Assembly: GCA_017993235.1 (NCBI GenBank)
Contig: JAGONC010000012.1
Coordinates: 1 to 64,000, forward strand
Direction: 5' to 3'
Length of the DNA stretch: 64,000 nucleotides
Source of the DNA: Lentimicrobiaceae bacterium
GTDB lineage: Bacteria; Bacteroidota; Bacteroidia; Bacteroidales; JAGONC01
Made by a program: the position numbers and the translations under genes. This document shows positions 8,175-17,176 of the stretch, piece by piece. Every line of letters starts with the position of its first letter. The stretch's first letter is position 1. The notes under the pieces were generated by a model, which was given only the letters and a program-made list of their open reading frames with translations, was not told the origin of the DNA and made no database searches.

Positions 8175-8789
8175 TTATTCTTTTTTTCTTTTAAACGCCT
8201 CTTGCATAACCTCTTTCTGTCGCTGACCTCGCTCAATATAACTATTTACGGTTTGCAGGTTTGTGTGACCTGACCAGGCCATTACATTTCCAATATCCAC
8301 CCGGGCGACATTCACTAAATAGCTGATGAAATATTTTCTGCTACTGTGAAAGGACAAAGCGAGCCACTTGGGTATTTTCTTTGAAACGGTCCTATTACCA
8401 TAGCGTTCCAGCTTAATAACCATATCTGAAAAGGGATGGGCAGAATGTTCCTCGGAAATGAACCGGAATAATCCTCCTTCCGGCAACTCATCAGGTTTTT
8501 CAGGATTAGTAAGGCCAGTAAGAACTGCATTAAGTTTCTGGTTAGAGATCTCCTTTACCCTTCCATATTTAGAAAATTGTTTGTTTAGAAAATGTGATGA
8601 AATTTCATTTAACGGAATTCGTAACTGGGCACCTTCTGTTTTTGTTATATCTGCTATTAAACTGTCACCCACTACATTTTGCGGTGTCAGCCGGACTACA
8701 TCTGAATACCTTAACCCGGTTGAACACCCAATGACATACAGATCCCTGGCGTCATCAAACTTCTTGCTGAGGAGGGTATAGTCTAATCG
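8175..8789 (-). pseudogene. Tyrosine recombinase (phage-type integrase), 5' truncated
   Basis: The minus-strand frame is open from 8789 to the stop at 8175 and carries the complete catalytic half of a tyrosine recombinase: box I Arg in CSTGLRYSD, HxxR in FHSSRK, His in SGHTN and nucleophile Tyr in NSY. A TAG lies at 8790-8792 and the N-terminal DNA-binding and SAM-like domains are missing. The first ATG after the box I region is at 8672, which would lose the catalytic Arg. The break coincides with the left end of the IS200/IS605 remnant, which probably caused it. It is the probable former integrase of the island containing rloAB. Confidence 0.8.
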
Positions 8790-9062
8790 CTATGGGGTTA
8801 GTTCCCCGCCGCTTGCGGCGTAAAAAGAGTATCTTTGTGTATGAGCGAAAGCGAATACATACACAAATCGCATATTGTATGGGTATTGTTGTATCACTTT
8901 GTATGTCCGGCAAAATATCGGAGGGTAGTGTTCAGCAAAGAAGTAGACAAGATGTTGAAGGAAGTTTGTTTGGAAATCGAGAAGCGTTATGACATTCATT
9001 TTCTGGAGATAGGGACGGACAAGAATCATGTCCATTCCTGATACAGGTTGATCCTAAAATCC
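8790..9062 (+). mobile_element. IS200/IS605-family remnant
   Basis: The segment starts with a left-end hairpin, CGCCGC-TT-GCGGCG (8807-8820), in the position expected for the subterminal hairpin of IS200/IS605 elements, and continues with the first part of a tnpA gene. The right part and right-end hairpin are missing; the sequence passes directly into the next gene's start at about 9063. It abuts the broken recombinase on its left. Confidence 0.7.
8841..9060 (+). pseudogene. tnpA of IS200/IS605 (HUH transposase), frameshifted and truncated
   Basis: MSESEYIHKSHIVWVLLYHFVCPAKYRRVVF and VCLEIEKRYDIHFLEIGTDKNHVH match the N-terminal half of TnpA (Y1 HUH transposase). The HUH motif should read NHVHFLIQ; here one T is missing after CATGTCCAT, so the frame ends HVHS-stop, while the shifted frame reads FLIQVDPK for a few codons. 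The catalytic Tyr half is absent. The gene is dead by both frameshift and truncation. Confidence 0.75.
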
Positions 9063-10097
9063 ATGGAAACAAAACAGCCCAAAATACTGGTCGTTGGTGC
9101 GGGAGGGATAGGAGGAATTACGGCAGCACATATCGCCCGTGCGGAATATGATATTGAGATAGTGGATATCCAGCCCGGACTGGCCCATAAAATAAGAGAA
9201 GAGGGTATCCATGTCAGAGGAGTGAAGGGTGAATTCAGCGTACGGTTGAAAGCCCAGGATGATATCCGACGCATAAGTGAGAAAAAAGACATTGTTCTGA
9301 TCGCAACCAAGGCAAATTCGCTGGAACAGGTTGTAAGGGATATCCAGCCTGTTCTCAGTGAGCATGCGGTGATCGTGTCGATGCAGAATGGAATGTGCGC
9401 GGAATATCTTACCGGTATTTTTGGAGACCAACGGGTTATTGGTTGCGTTATTGGCTGGGGTGCCACCGTTCATCAACCCGGTGAACTGGAAATGACCTCA
9501 ACTGGAGACCTGGTCATTGGATACCAGGGTTCCCGCAAAGCGTTTCATTTTGATTTCGTCAGTGAAATATTGAGCACCATAGCACCGGTCATCCATACGG
9601 AAAACCTGCACGGATACCTCTATTCCAAATTGATCATAAATTCATGCATAACCACGGTCGGGGCGCTGTGCGGTCTGACTCTCGGTAAAATGCTTGTGAA
9701 ACGAAAAGCGCGAAATATTTTTATTCATATCATCCGGGAAGGGATCGAGGTTGGGAAGGCCCTCGGGATTTCAGTAGAAAAATATGGTGGCAAGGTCGAT
9801 TTTTATAAAATTGCCGGGGCTAAAACCCGTATGGAGCATATCAGGAGTCACCTGATCATCAGGATCATTGGCGTTAAGTACAGACGATTGAAATCCTCAA
9901 GTCTTCAGTCGCTTCAGGCCGGAAATCCAACAGAAGTTCATTTTCTCAACGGATATATTTCAGGCAATGGAAAATCACTCAACATACCCACTCCTCTGAA
10001 TGATTTTTTGATCGAAACGATCAGGGAGATTGAGGAGGGGAAAAGGAAGATCGTACCTGAAAACCTTGATCTGCCTTTCTTTGATCACTACGGGTAA
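9063..10097 (+). CDS. Ketopantoate reductase family (PanE/ApbA) dehydrogenase
   Basis: I start at ATG 9063; a TTG five codons upstream lies in IS debris. The product of about 344 residues has an N-terminal Rossmann motif VVGAGGIGG for NADPH, then D-I-Q at the end of strand 2, and the family C-terminal helical domain with K and N in YSKLIINSCI and the Glu of PTEVHFLNGYI, matching the catalytic Lys, Asn and Glu of 2-dehydropantoate reductases. It probably reduces a 2-keto acid; true PanE activity is not proven, because this family includes many paralogues. The IS200 remnant ends directly at its start codon, so its native promoter may be lost. Confidence 0.8.
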   Translation: METKQPKILVVGAGGIGGITAAHIARAEYDIEIVDIQPGLAHKIREEGIHVRGVKGEFSVRLKAQDDIRRISEKKDIVLIATKANSLEQVVRDIQPVLSEHAVIVSMQNGMCAEYLTGIFGDQRVIGCVIGWGATVHQPGELEMTSTGDLVIGYQGSRKAFHFDFVSEILSTIAPVIHTENLHGYLYSKLIINSCITTVGALCGLTLGKMLVKRKARNIFIHIIREGIEVGKALGISVEKYGGKVDFYKIAGAKTRMEHIRSHLIIRIIGVKYRRLKSSSLQSLQAGNPTEVHFLNGYISGNGKSLNIPTPLNDFLIETIREIEEGKRKIVPENLDLPFFDHYG

Positions 10098-10311
10098 AAC
10101 TTCAGAATGCAACCCAAAGGCCATCCTCCCATTGTCACTGTACTTGTAATTTTTATTCAGTTGATTGCCGGATATTTTTTCAATATCTCTGGTTGATGAT
10201 CAGGTAATTTTTTCGTCCGGTCTTATGTAAAATTTTACAAAACACCGGGAAAATTTTTTTACCGCCGGGTTATTTTTCGTAACTTGCTGATGTTAATCCG
10301 TTATCAGAAAA

Positions 10312-11757
10312 ATGAAAACAATCATGATCATGGTCGTTGCCATGCTGTCATTTCATGCCGGCTTCGGGCAGAATGCCATGGTGGTTCTGGTGAAACATGA
10401 ACTGCGCTGGACCGACGAGACACGGTTTCCAAACTATTTTCTGGATCCGGAGGTCCGGGACTCCATTTTTAGCGATACGCGGACGGAACTGATCAAATAC
10501 CTGAATGTGAACGAGGTTGTATTCCCCGAAGATATCGAATACAGGCTCATCGATGGCTTTGGGAAACAGCAGGTGGAAATGCCTGCAACCAATCCCGGTC
10601 CAGATCCGCAAATCGCCATCTTCTCCTTTATCACACGCGAAACTTCCGGTTATGCTATGTACTGGCACCTGAATATACTGATTAAGGAGAGCGGGAAGGG
10701 TGTCGTTACAAGAAATGCTTCCCATGAGCTGGAATACTATGATGCTTCCGGTTATTTATCGCCAAGGTGCTGGCTTTCCGACCTGGAGTTCCGTTCCGTT
10801 TTCAGCCAGCTGATCAAAGAAGCCATGGGAACGCTTCCTGCTTCGGATGAAAAGATCCTGCTGGGCTCACCGGAAGAGAAAGAAAAGCTTGTCCGTTCCC
10901 TTTTTCCTGATTCACAGCGGACCCTGCTTAAAATTCGTGGTGCATGGAGGAATGCAGGTAATTTCTCCGCCCTCATCGAGTCGGGGACAGATACCCTGAT
11001 GAGGATGAATTACCGTCAGGGATGGGAAAGTGAATACGTAATTCCTTCCGGTACGGCTCTTTTTGCCGGCTTGTTCACATCCATGACAGGCCTGGACTTT
11101 GCCTATGAACAAAAGGTGGTCAGGGAAGCCAGGGGGAGTATGCTGTTTTCGGACGGACGGAAAGTCAGGATCCGCCTCAAATGGCTCGAAATCCAGGAGC
11201 GTACCGTGGAAGAGGGAGTGAACAGCATTCGGGTGACAGCGCCCCTGGTGGCAGAGATCGTTGAAGGGGACCAGCTGGCAGGTAAATTCGTCTGCACGTA
11301 CCGGTCACGGGTGCATGCTTCAGACCGGACCACGGAAAAATTCAGCCCGTTCACCGGTTATCGTTCCACGAATACCTTCGGAACGGAGCAGGTCTACCGC
11401 ATTGACGGATACCTGGGTGGAAAACAGGTGTATGCCGAATTCAACGAATATCACGGGATCACGGCCATGGGTGCCGATACGGCCCTGCTGGCCATGATGG
11501 TGGTGCAGAACTGCAATCCCGACAGCCGCACCTATGGCAGTTCCGGGCTGTCGAAAAACAAAAAGGTATCCTATGGCGCCGGTTCATCCATTGGTAAACC
11601 ATCGCTCGACAATGCCGGGAAAACAGAATGGTATCCTGTTTATTTACCCGAAAATGTTTCGGGGGAAGAAGCGGAAATGTGTCTGAAGATCCTGTCGTGC
11701 CTTTTCTTTGGGATAGGATCACAGCTAATGGCGGTGGATGACGGTGGTGAGGAGTAG
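10312..11757 (+). CDS. Secreted protein of unknown function
   Basis: I do not recognise this 481-residue protein. It has a clear signal peptide (MKTIMIMVVAMLSFHAGFGQ) and no Cys lipobox, so it should be periplasmic or outer-membrane associated. The middle contains alternating polar/hydrophobic beta strands (for example GRKVRIRLKWLEIQ, RVTAPLVAEIVEG), and the C-terminal part a short hydrophobic segment near CLKILSCLFFGIGSQLM. It stands alone on the plus strand, convergent with the serine ammonia-lyase gene. No enzymatic motif is evident. Confidence 0.6.
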   Translation: MKTIMIMVVAMLSFHAGFGQNAMVVLVKHELRWTDETRFPNYFLDPEVRDSIFSDTRTELIKYLNVNEVVFPEDIEYRLIDGFGKQQVEMPATNPGPDPQIAIFSFITRETSGYAMYWHLNILIKESGKGVVTRNASHELEYYDASGYLSPRCWLSDLEFRSVFSQLIKEAMGTLPASDEKILLGSPEEKEKLVRSLFPDSQRTLLKIRGAWRNAGNFSALIESGTDTLMRMNYRQGWESEYVIPSGTALFAGLFTSMTGLDFAYEQKVVREARGSMLFSDGRKVRIRLKWLEIQERTVEEGVNSIRVTAPLVAEIVEGDQLAGKFVCTYRSRVHASDRTTEKFSPFTGYRSTNTFGTEQVYRIDGYLGGKQVYAEFNEYHGITAMGADTALLAMMVVQNCNPDSRTYGSSGLSKNKKVSYGAGSSIGKPSLDNAGKTEWYPVYLPENVSGEEAEMCLKILSCLFFGIGSQLMAVDDGGEE

Positions 11758-11824
11758 ATGTTAACGATGACCCAATCTGACGTATTCAGAGCTGTCCACA
11801 GATACAACACATGAAAACGTACAG

Positions 11825-13012
11825 CTATTCCTTTGCCAGTCCTCCCACTGCGGTTTCCTTGTAGATAGAGGGCAGATCGTGTCCTGTCTCTTTCATGACA
11901 CTGATAACCCTGTCGAAAGGAACAAAATGATGCCCATCAGTCATTCGGGCATATAGGGCTGCGTCAAGGGCTCGTGAAGCGGCCTGGGCATTTCGTTCAA
12001 TGCAGGGGATCTGGACGAGCCCTTTCATGGGATCGCAGGTAAGGCCCAGGAAATGCTCCATGCCAATACTTGCCGCATATTCAACGTGTCGTATACTGCC
12101 TCCCAGCAGTTGGGCGGCCGCTGCAGCGGCCATGGAGCAGGCGCTTCCCACTTCTCCCTGGCAGCCTACCTCTGCCCCGGCGACCGAGGCATTGGTCTTG
12201 ATCAGGTTACCAATCAGTCCTGCAGTGGCCAGTGCACGAAGTATCTTGATCTCCGACGCATCCATCTCAGTCTTAAATAAATAAAGTACAGCAGGAATAA
12301 TCCCACAGGAACCGCAGGTCGGAGCGGTCACCACCCTGCCGCCGGCTGCGTTTTCTTCCGAAACAGCCAGGGCATAAGCGAAAACCAGGGGACGACGGTT
12401 GACGGCCGCCTGAAAGGTTTTTGCCATGGTGTAGAATGAACCGGCCCGGCGCGAAACATGTAACCCGCCATGAAACATGCCCTCTGTTTCCAGCCCGCGT
12501 GAGATGGCTTCCTGCATAGCCTGCCAGACGTCCCCAAGGTGATCCCATAATCCGGGTTCTTCCCTTTCGTTCACAAATTCCCAGAAAGAACAACCCTGGT
12601 TTTCGCAGTATTCCAGGATCTCTTTCATGGTGCTCATTTCATAGACCCTGTTTTTGCTCTCCCGGTAGCCACTGTCGCTGATGTCGCCTCCTCCGATACT
12701 GAAGGTGATCCATTCCTGCAAGATCGCACCTTCCGTATCCAATGCCTGGAATTTCATCCCGTTTGGATGCGGCGGTATGCTTTCGGAAGCTTTCCAGGAA
12801 ATTTCAACGGGAACAGGCGATAGGGACTCAATGATCGCCTTATCCGTGAGGTGGCCTTTTCCCGTAGCGGCAAGGCTTCCGTAAAGGGTTACGTGAAATG
12901 CAGCGGCTGCCGGGTTTCTTTCTTTAAAGATCGAAGCCGCTTTGGCAGGGCCCATCGTGTGACTGCTCGAGGGGCCGTTGCCGATCTTGTAAATCTCTCT
13001 GATGGATTCCAT
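11825..13012 (-). CDS. sdaA: L-serine ammonia-lyase, iron-sulfur dependent
   Basis: A single-chain enzyme of 395 residues that deaminates L-serine to pyruvate and ammonia. It starts with SIREIYKIGNGPSSSHTMGP, the beta-domain signature, and contains SIGGGDIS, TAPTCGSCGIIPA, GCQGEVGSACSMAAAAA and LGLTCDPMKGLVQIPCIERN. The Cys residues in these motifs are those that bind the 4Fe-4S cluster in the family. It is slightly shorter than E. coli SdaA. Upstream on the same strand lies a decayed nucleobase permease, so it is now monocistronic or expressed from that region. Confidence 0.93.
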   Translation of the reverse strand: MESIREIYKIGNGPSSSHTMGPAKAASIFKERNPAAAAFHVTLYGSLAATGKGHLTDKAIIESLSPVPVEISWKASESIPPHPNGMKFQALDTEGAILQEWITFSIGGGDISDSGYRESKNRVYEMSTMKEILEYCENQGCSFWEFVNEREEPGLWDHLGDVWQAMQEAISRGLETEGMFHGGLHVSRRAGSFYTMAKTFQAAVNRRPLVFAYALAVSEENAAGGRVVTAPTCGSCGIIPAVLYLFKTEMDASEIKILRALATAGLIGNLIKTNASVAGAEVGCQGEVGSACSMAAAAAAQLLGGSIRHVEYAASIGMEHFLGLTCDPMKGLVQIPCIERNAQAASRALDAALYARMTDGHHFVPFDRVISVMKETGHDLPSIYKETAVGGLAKE

Positions 13013-13025
13013 ACGAATTCTATTA

Positions 13026-13641
13026 TTAGTTCTTTACCTGAAGATCCTTTTTCCTGTTCCCTATACTGAAAATCTGATTCAGGATAATGGCCAGAACAGT
13101 CGACAGGGTGAGTGAAGACGCAAAGACCGGTCTGAGCCACTAAGGAATTCCGGAATAAAGGTCAGGAAGAATGATGGCACTTAATCCGAAAACAAAGGAT
13201 ATTCCTATGATGAATATCTTTCGGGTATCCATGTGGCTGCTGACAAGAATCTGAATGCCTGAAATGACCATAAAGTAAATCACAAAAATAAGGATTTCAC
13301 CCATGATCGGTTCCCGATATTTTTCATATCGGGACTCTTCCAGTTCTCATCATTGATCTTCTGGCGGGTCGACAGGTTGCCGAATGATTTGAGGCTCTGG
13401 CACAGCGAGACCACACAAAAAGAGATTAACAGGCCCCAGTCAAATTTAAAGTTCCAGAATTCAATGCCTTTTCCGGGGAGAGAGAACCATGGCGCCTCTA
13501 TGAATAAAGAAAGGTCGCGATGGGCAATTCTTTCAGGTTGATGGCATCACCTGCATAATCAATTCCCACAAATTTTGATGAACCGAGTGGAATCACCGAA
13601 ACAGCGACCATGAGTACGACCAAACCGGCCTCTTGACCTTA
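13026..13641 (-). pseudogene. NCS2 uracil/xanthine permease remnant
   Basis: Reading the minus strand in shifting frames recovers a NCS2 nucleobase/cation symporter: first GLVVLMVAVSVIPLGSSKF, then after a +1 shift (near 13495) FIEAPWFSLPGKGIEFW, WGLLISFCVVSLCQSLKSFG and SPDMKNIG, then after a further junction EPIMGEILIFVIYFMVISG, IQILVSSHMDTRKIF and a C-terminal helix ending at TAA 13026-13028. There is also an in-frame TAG after YSGIP. The N-terminal half and the segment between KNIG and PIMG (normally about 80-100 residues with core helices) are missing. It is clearly dead. Confidence 0.75.
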
Positions 13642-13737
13642 ACCCCTGAACAGTATGATATCCCTGTGAACAAAATCCCCACGATCTTGTTTATTATTAC
13701 GAACTTAAAAATTAAACAAAACAAAACGTAAATCATC

Positions 13738-14277
13738 ATGACAGCATCAGGATCGACAAAATGGACCATTGATAAGGCACACTCGGAAATTCAGTTCAAG
13801 GTAAAGCATCTGGTGATCGCTACCGTGACGGGGCAATTCAATGAATTCGATGCCAGCCTGGAAACTACCGGCGAGGATCTTACCGGTGCCAGCGCTGCTT
13901 TTACCGCCAAAGTGGCCAGCATTTCAACGAATAATAGCGACCGTGACAATCACCTGAAATCGGCTGATTTCTTCGACGCAGAAAATCATCCGGAGATCCG
14001 GTTCGTTTCCACAGGTTTTAAAAAGATCGATGACAACAGATACCGCATGACCGGGAACCTGACCATCCGAGCGACAACCAAAGAGGTCGAGCTGGAGGTG
14101 GAAGCAGGCGGAACCGTGGTGGATCCCTGGGGCAATACCAAGGCAGGATTTGAAATCACGGGCAGGATCAACCGCTTCGATTACGGTCTTCACTGGAATG
14201 TTGCCACCGAAACAGGCGGACTTATGGTAGGTCCGGAAGTCAGGCTTGCGTTGAACATCGAAATGATGAAGATCTGA
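13738..14277 (+). CDS. YceI-family lipocalin-like protein
   Basis: A 179-residue YceI-type beta-barrel: it opens with TKWTIDKAHSEIQFKVKHLVIATVTGQF and contains LKSADFFDAENHPEIRF and the NLTIRATTKEVELE strand, all family hallmarks. YceI proteins bind polyisoprenoids or related amphiphiles in the barrel. There is no signal peptide, so this one is predicted cytoplasmic, unlike the periplasmic E. coli protein. It is transcribed toward the narI end of the nar operon and stands alone. About 100 bases of AT-rich upstream sequence probably hold its promoter. Confidence 0.88.
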   Translation: MTASGSTKWTIDKAHSEIQFKVKHLVIATVTGQFNEFDASLETTGEDLTGASAAFTAKVASISTNNSDRDNHLKSADFFDAENHPEIRFVSTGFKKIDDNRYRMTGNLTIRATTKEVELEVEAGGTVVDPWGNTKAGFEITGRINRFDYGLHWNVATETGGLMVGPEVRLALNIEMMKI

Positions 14278-14332
14278 TAGCGGGAATTGAAAAGTAAGCT
14301 GAAGTGATCCTTTCAAGGATTCGGATCTTTCC

Positions 14333-15028
14333 TTACACCCGGCCTCTGGTGAATCCACTGCGAACCATCAGGTAGGCCGATCTGAAAAAATAGGCCAGCG
14401 GCACAACGAACATATGCATCAGTTTGGTATAGGGGAGGATCATGAAAATGAGCAACCCGGTGACAATATGCAGCTTGTAAACGATGCTGTGACCAGCAAT
14501 AACGTTACCTGCGTCAGGCTGGAAGGTGATGATCTTCTGCGCCCAGATCCCCAGGGCTGCATAATTTTCAACCGTGGATCCCATGGTGGTGAATATGGAA
14601 GTCATTCCCAGTGATATTTCAACCAGCAGGAGAAGGATCAACAGGATATCCTGTGGTTTGCTGTTGATCCTGATTCGCTGGTTTTTCAGGCGCCGCACAA
14701 GCAGGATCAGGATTCCGGCCAGCGAGAGCGTACCAAAAATGGATCCCATGGCGACTGCCACCACTTTTTTGGTCGCGGTGGTCATGACCAGGTGGTAGAC
14801 CGGTTCAGGAGTGAAAAGCCCGGCAAGATGGCCGAAGAATACCAGGATAATACCGTAATGAAAAAGGTTGCTGCCCCACCGCTGCCCCTTCTTCGAGAGC
14901 AACTGGCTTGATTCGGCCTGCAGGGTACGGGATGTTTTGACGATCCGGGTAATGACCCCGAACCAGAACAGGGTCATGGCAATATGTGGCAAGTAAGTGA
15001 ATAACAGATTGTTAACAAAAATATCCAT
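14333..15028 (-). CDS. narI: Respiratory nitrate reductase gamma subunit (cytochrome b)
   Basis: The 231-residue integral membrane protein begins at the cytoplasmic membrane with NNLLFTYLPHIAMTLFWFG, has five predicted transmembrane helices and conserved His residues (LPHIA, FHYGIIL, FGHLAG, HSIVYKLHIVTG, KLMHMF) that supply the axial ligands of the two b haems. It takes electrons from menaquinol at the periplasmic side and passes them to NarH. It is last in narKGHJI and starts 2 bases after narJ ends. Confidence 0.93.
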   Translation of the reverse strand: MDIFVNNLLFTYLPHIAMTLFWFGVITRIVKTSRTLQAESSQLLSKKGQRWGSNLFHYGIILVFFGHLAGLFTPEPVYHLVMTTATKKVVAVAMGSIFGTLSLAGILILLVRRLKNQRIRINSKPQDILLILLLLVEISLGMTSIFTTMGSTVENYAALGIWAQKIITFQPDAGNVIAGHSIVYKLHIVTGLLIFMILPYTKLMHMFVVPLAYFFRSAYLMVRSGFTRGRV

Positions 15029-15030
15029 AA

Positions 15031-15663
15031 TTACTGAGATTTACAATTGATACAGGGATTGTTGTTGCTAAAGGTAACAGGGGGTTCTTCGTACATCTTG
15101 TCCAATTCCGGAGCTGGCAGTTCAGAGGCTATTCTTTGCATTGTTTTCTCCGCTGGCTTATGGGCTGATAACTGTATGATCGCTGACAGAAGGTACCGAT
15201 AGGGATTATCTGCCTGTTGCAGCCGGTAATGGATAGTTGCGGCGATGTCGATGATATCGGCCAGGTACGCTGAAGCGTTCGCCGGGGTTTGCCGGGCAAG
15301 GAATTCGAGAAACACAGGAAGATAATCGGGTAGCTCCGAATGATTCAGGACCAGGCCATTTTCTGCGTAGACTCCGGCAAGGTCGACCATGGCCTGTCCC
15401 CGGTCTCTGGATTCGCCATGTACATGTTCAAACAGGTACAGCGAAACCGTCCTGGAAAGATCAAACAGCTGGACATAATGTTCCTGCCATTCCAGGAGAC
15501 TTCCCCTGTGAAAGAAGTCAGTAAAAGTGTTGATATCCGCCACTGCATCGGCCGGCAGCAACTGCTCCCGCCGGAGTATCTTCTGCACTTTGGGCAGAAG
15601 GCTGTAGGTTTCCTCAGAGGGATAGGAAAGCAGTAGTGACAGTATCTTATAAGTCCTGATCAT
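15031..15663 (-). CDS. narJ: Nitrate reductase molybdenum cofactor assembly chaperone
   Basis: A 210-residue TorD/NarJ-type helical chaperone: YKILSLLLSYPSEETYSLLPKV at the N-terminus, then LSRTVSLYLFEHVHGESRDRGQAMVDL, the family signature, and LPDYLPVFLEFL. NarJ binds the apo NarG and guides cofactor insertion and membrane attachment. It sits between narH (1-base gap) and narI (2-base gap), so expression is coupled. Confidence 0.92.
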   Translation of the reverse strand: MIRTYKILSLLLSYPSEETYSLLPKVQKILRREQLLPADAVADINTFTDFFHRGSLLEWQEHYVQLFDLSRTVSLYLFEHVHGESRDRGQAMVDLAGVYAENGLVLNHSELPDYLPVFLEFLARQTPANASAYLADIIDIAATIHYRLQQADNPYRYLLSAIIQLSAHKPAEKTMQRIASELPAPELDKMYEEPPVTFSNNNPCINCKSQ

Positions 15664-15664
15664 T

Positions 15665-17155
15665 TTACATTCCCCCGAAAAGGTTTTTTAACCGTCCTTC
15701 CATGCTGCCGCAATTTTCATTTCCGTTGAAACCGCACGCTGATTTATCTCCAAATGCATCGAAGGCATATTCCCTGTGTGACACAGGAATGACAAAACGG
15801 TCCCCCAGGTCGGCAATGGCCATGTAACGGTACATTTCTTCCACGATGGCCGGCGTGAGGCCAGTACCTGTAAGGACGGGTTCGTCCACTCTGTTCTCAA
15901 TGGTCTTTATTCTCATGAATGCGCGCATGGCCAGCATTTTCACCAGTGCATCCCTGACGGGCTCTTCCTGTCCCGCGGTGAACATATTGGCCAGGTATTT
16001 CACCGGGATCCGCAGCATACCCACATCGGGAATGATTCCATTCATGCCCGTTTTGCCACTTTCGATCCCTTCCTGTATGGGCGACAGGGGAGGGGTGTAC
16101 CATACCATGGGAAGCGTACGGTATTCGGGATGAAGCGGGAACGCCACCCTCCAGTCGACGGCCATTTTGTACACCGGTGATCGTTTTGCCGCCGTGAGGA
16201 AATTATCGGGAATTCCCTGCCGGGCAGCTTCTGCGATGATCCCGGGATTGTTTGGGTCCAGGAAGACATCCAGCATGGACGTGTACAGATCGGCGGGATT
16301 GCCTGACGATGCGGCCATTTTGATATTATCGGCATTGTAAAGCATCACGCCGATATACCGGATGCGGCCGACACAGGTTTCGCTGCAGATGGTCGGTTCG
16401 CCGTTATCGATCCGGGGATAGCACAGGGTGCATTTTTCGGAGCGTTTTGATTGCCAGTTAAAATAGATCTTTTTATACGGGCAGGCGCTGACACACTGTC
16501 GCCAGCCCCTGCAACGATCCTGGTCGATGAGCACGACTCCGTCGTCCTCGCGCTTGTAAATAGCACCAGAAGGGCACGCCGCCACACAGGCAGGATTGAG
16601 ACAATGTTCACAAAGCCGGGGCAGGTATATCATGAAGGCATTTTCAAACTTCCGGTAGATCTCTTTGTCGATATCTCCGAAGTTCTCCTCTCTGCTTCGT
16701 TCTTCAAATGCTCCGCCCAGGTCGTCTTCCCAGTTGGGCCCTTTGTTGATCTTTTCCATCGGGCGGCCGGTGATCATGGAGTAAGGCCTTGCCGAAGGAG
16801 GGGTTGGGAGGGTTGCGCGGGAATGCAGGATGCTGTAGTTAAAGGTGAAGGGCTCGTAATAATCATCGATCTGGGGCAGGTAGGGATTGGAAAAGATGTT
16901 CTTCATGATCCCGGCCCTGCCACCCATGCGTGGCCGGAGCCTGGATCCCCTGAGTATCCATCCGCCTTTCCATTTGTCCTGTTTTTCCCAATCGGTTGGA
17001 TATCCCCGCCCGGGTTTGGTCTCAACGTTGTTGAACCAGGCGTATTCCATTCCCCTTCGTGTGGTCCAGACGTTTTTACAGGTAACCGAACATGTGTGGC
17101 ATCCGATGCATTTATCCAGGTTCAGTACCATTGCTATTTGAGCCTGTATTTTCAT
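15665..17155 (-). CDS. narH: Respiratory nitrate reductase beta subunit (iron-sulfur)
   Basis: The 496-residue subunit carries four ferredoxin-like cysteine groups: CIGCHTCSVTC near residue 16, CEHCLNPACVAACPSGA, CRGWRQCVSACPYKK and CTLCYPR..CSETCVGRIRY. The Trp in CRGW marks the group that binds a 3Fe-4S cluster in NarH. It relays electrons from NarI haem to NarG. It follows narG with a 21-base gap. Confidence 0.95.
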   Translation of the reverse strand: MKIQAQIAMVLNLDKCIGCHTCSVTCKNVWTTRRGMEYAWFNNVETKPGRGYPTDWEKQDKWKGGWILRGSRLRPRMGGRAGIMKNIFSNPYLPQIDDYYEPFTFNYSILHSRATLPTPPSARPYSMITGRPMEKINKGPNWEDDLGGAFEERSREENFGDIDKEIYRKFENAFMIYLPRLCEHCLNPACVAACPSGAIYKREDDGVVLIDQDRCRGWRQCVSACPYKKIYFNWQSKRSEKCTLCYPRIDNGEPTICSETCVGRIRYIGVMLYNADNIKMAASSGNPADLYTSMLDVFLDPNNPGIIAEAARQGIPDNFLTAAKRSPVYKMAVDWRVAFPLHPEYRTLPMVWYTPPLSPIQEGIESGKTGMNGIIPDVGMLRIPVKYLANMFTAGQEEPVRDALVKMLAMRAFMRIKTIENRVDEPVLTGTGLTPAIVEEMYRYMAIADLGDRFVIPVSHREYAFDAFGDKSACGFNGNENCGSMEGRLKNLFGGM

Positions 17156-17176
17156 AGCAGGTAAGCATTTTAGTTG

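Noticed and set aside
8830..8837. TATCTTTG as promoter for tnpA
   Set aside because: It matches the -7 box, but transcription would start at or after the tnpA ATG at 8841; likely coincidence in IS debris.
8100..9062. attR copy of the tRNA-Arg 3' end near the integrase
   Set aside because: I looked for the T-stem/acceptor sequence (GGTTCGATTCCTGG and TGGGGCTA) in the recombinase region and did not find it, so the tRNA attachment site stays a hypothesis.
14300..14332. Terminator between yceI and narI
   Set aside because: ATCCT-TTCA-AGGAT forms only a five-pair stem without a good T-run; too weak to list.
16451..17164. Plus-strand open frame of 237 codons
   Set aside because: It lies antisense to narH, whose iron-sulfur motifs are unmistakable; the antisense product has no recognisable features.
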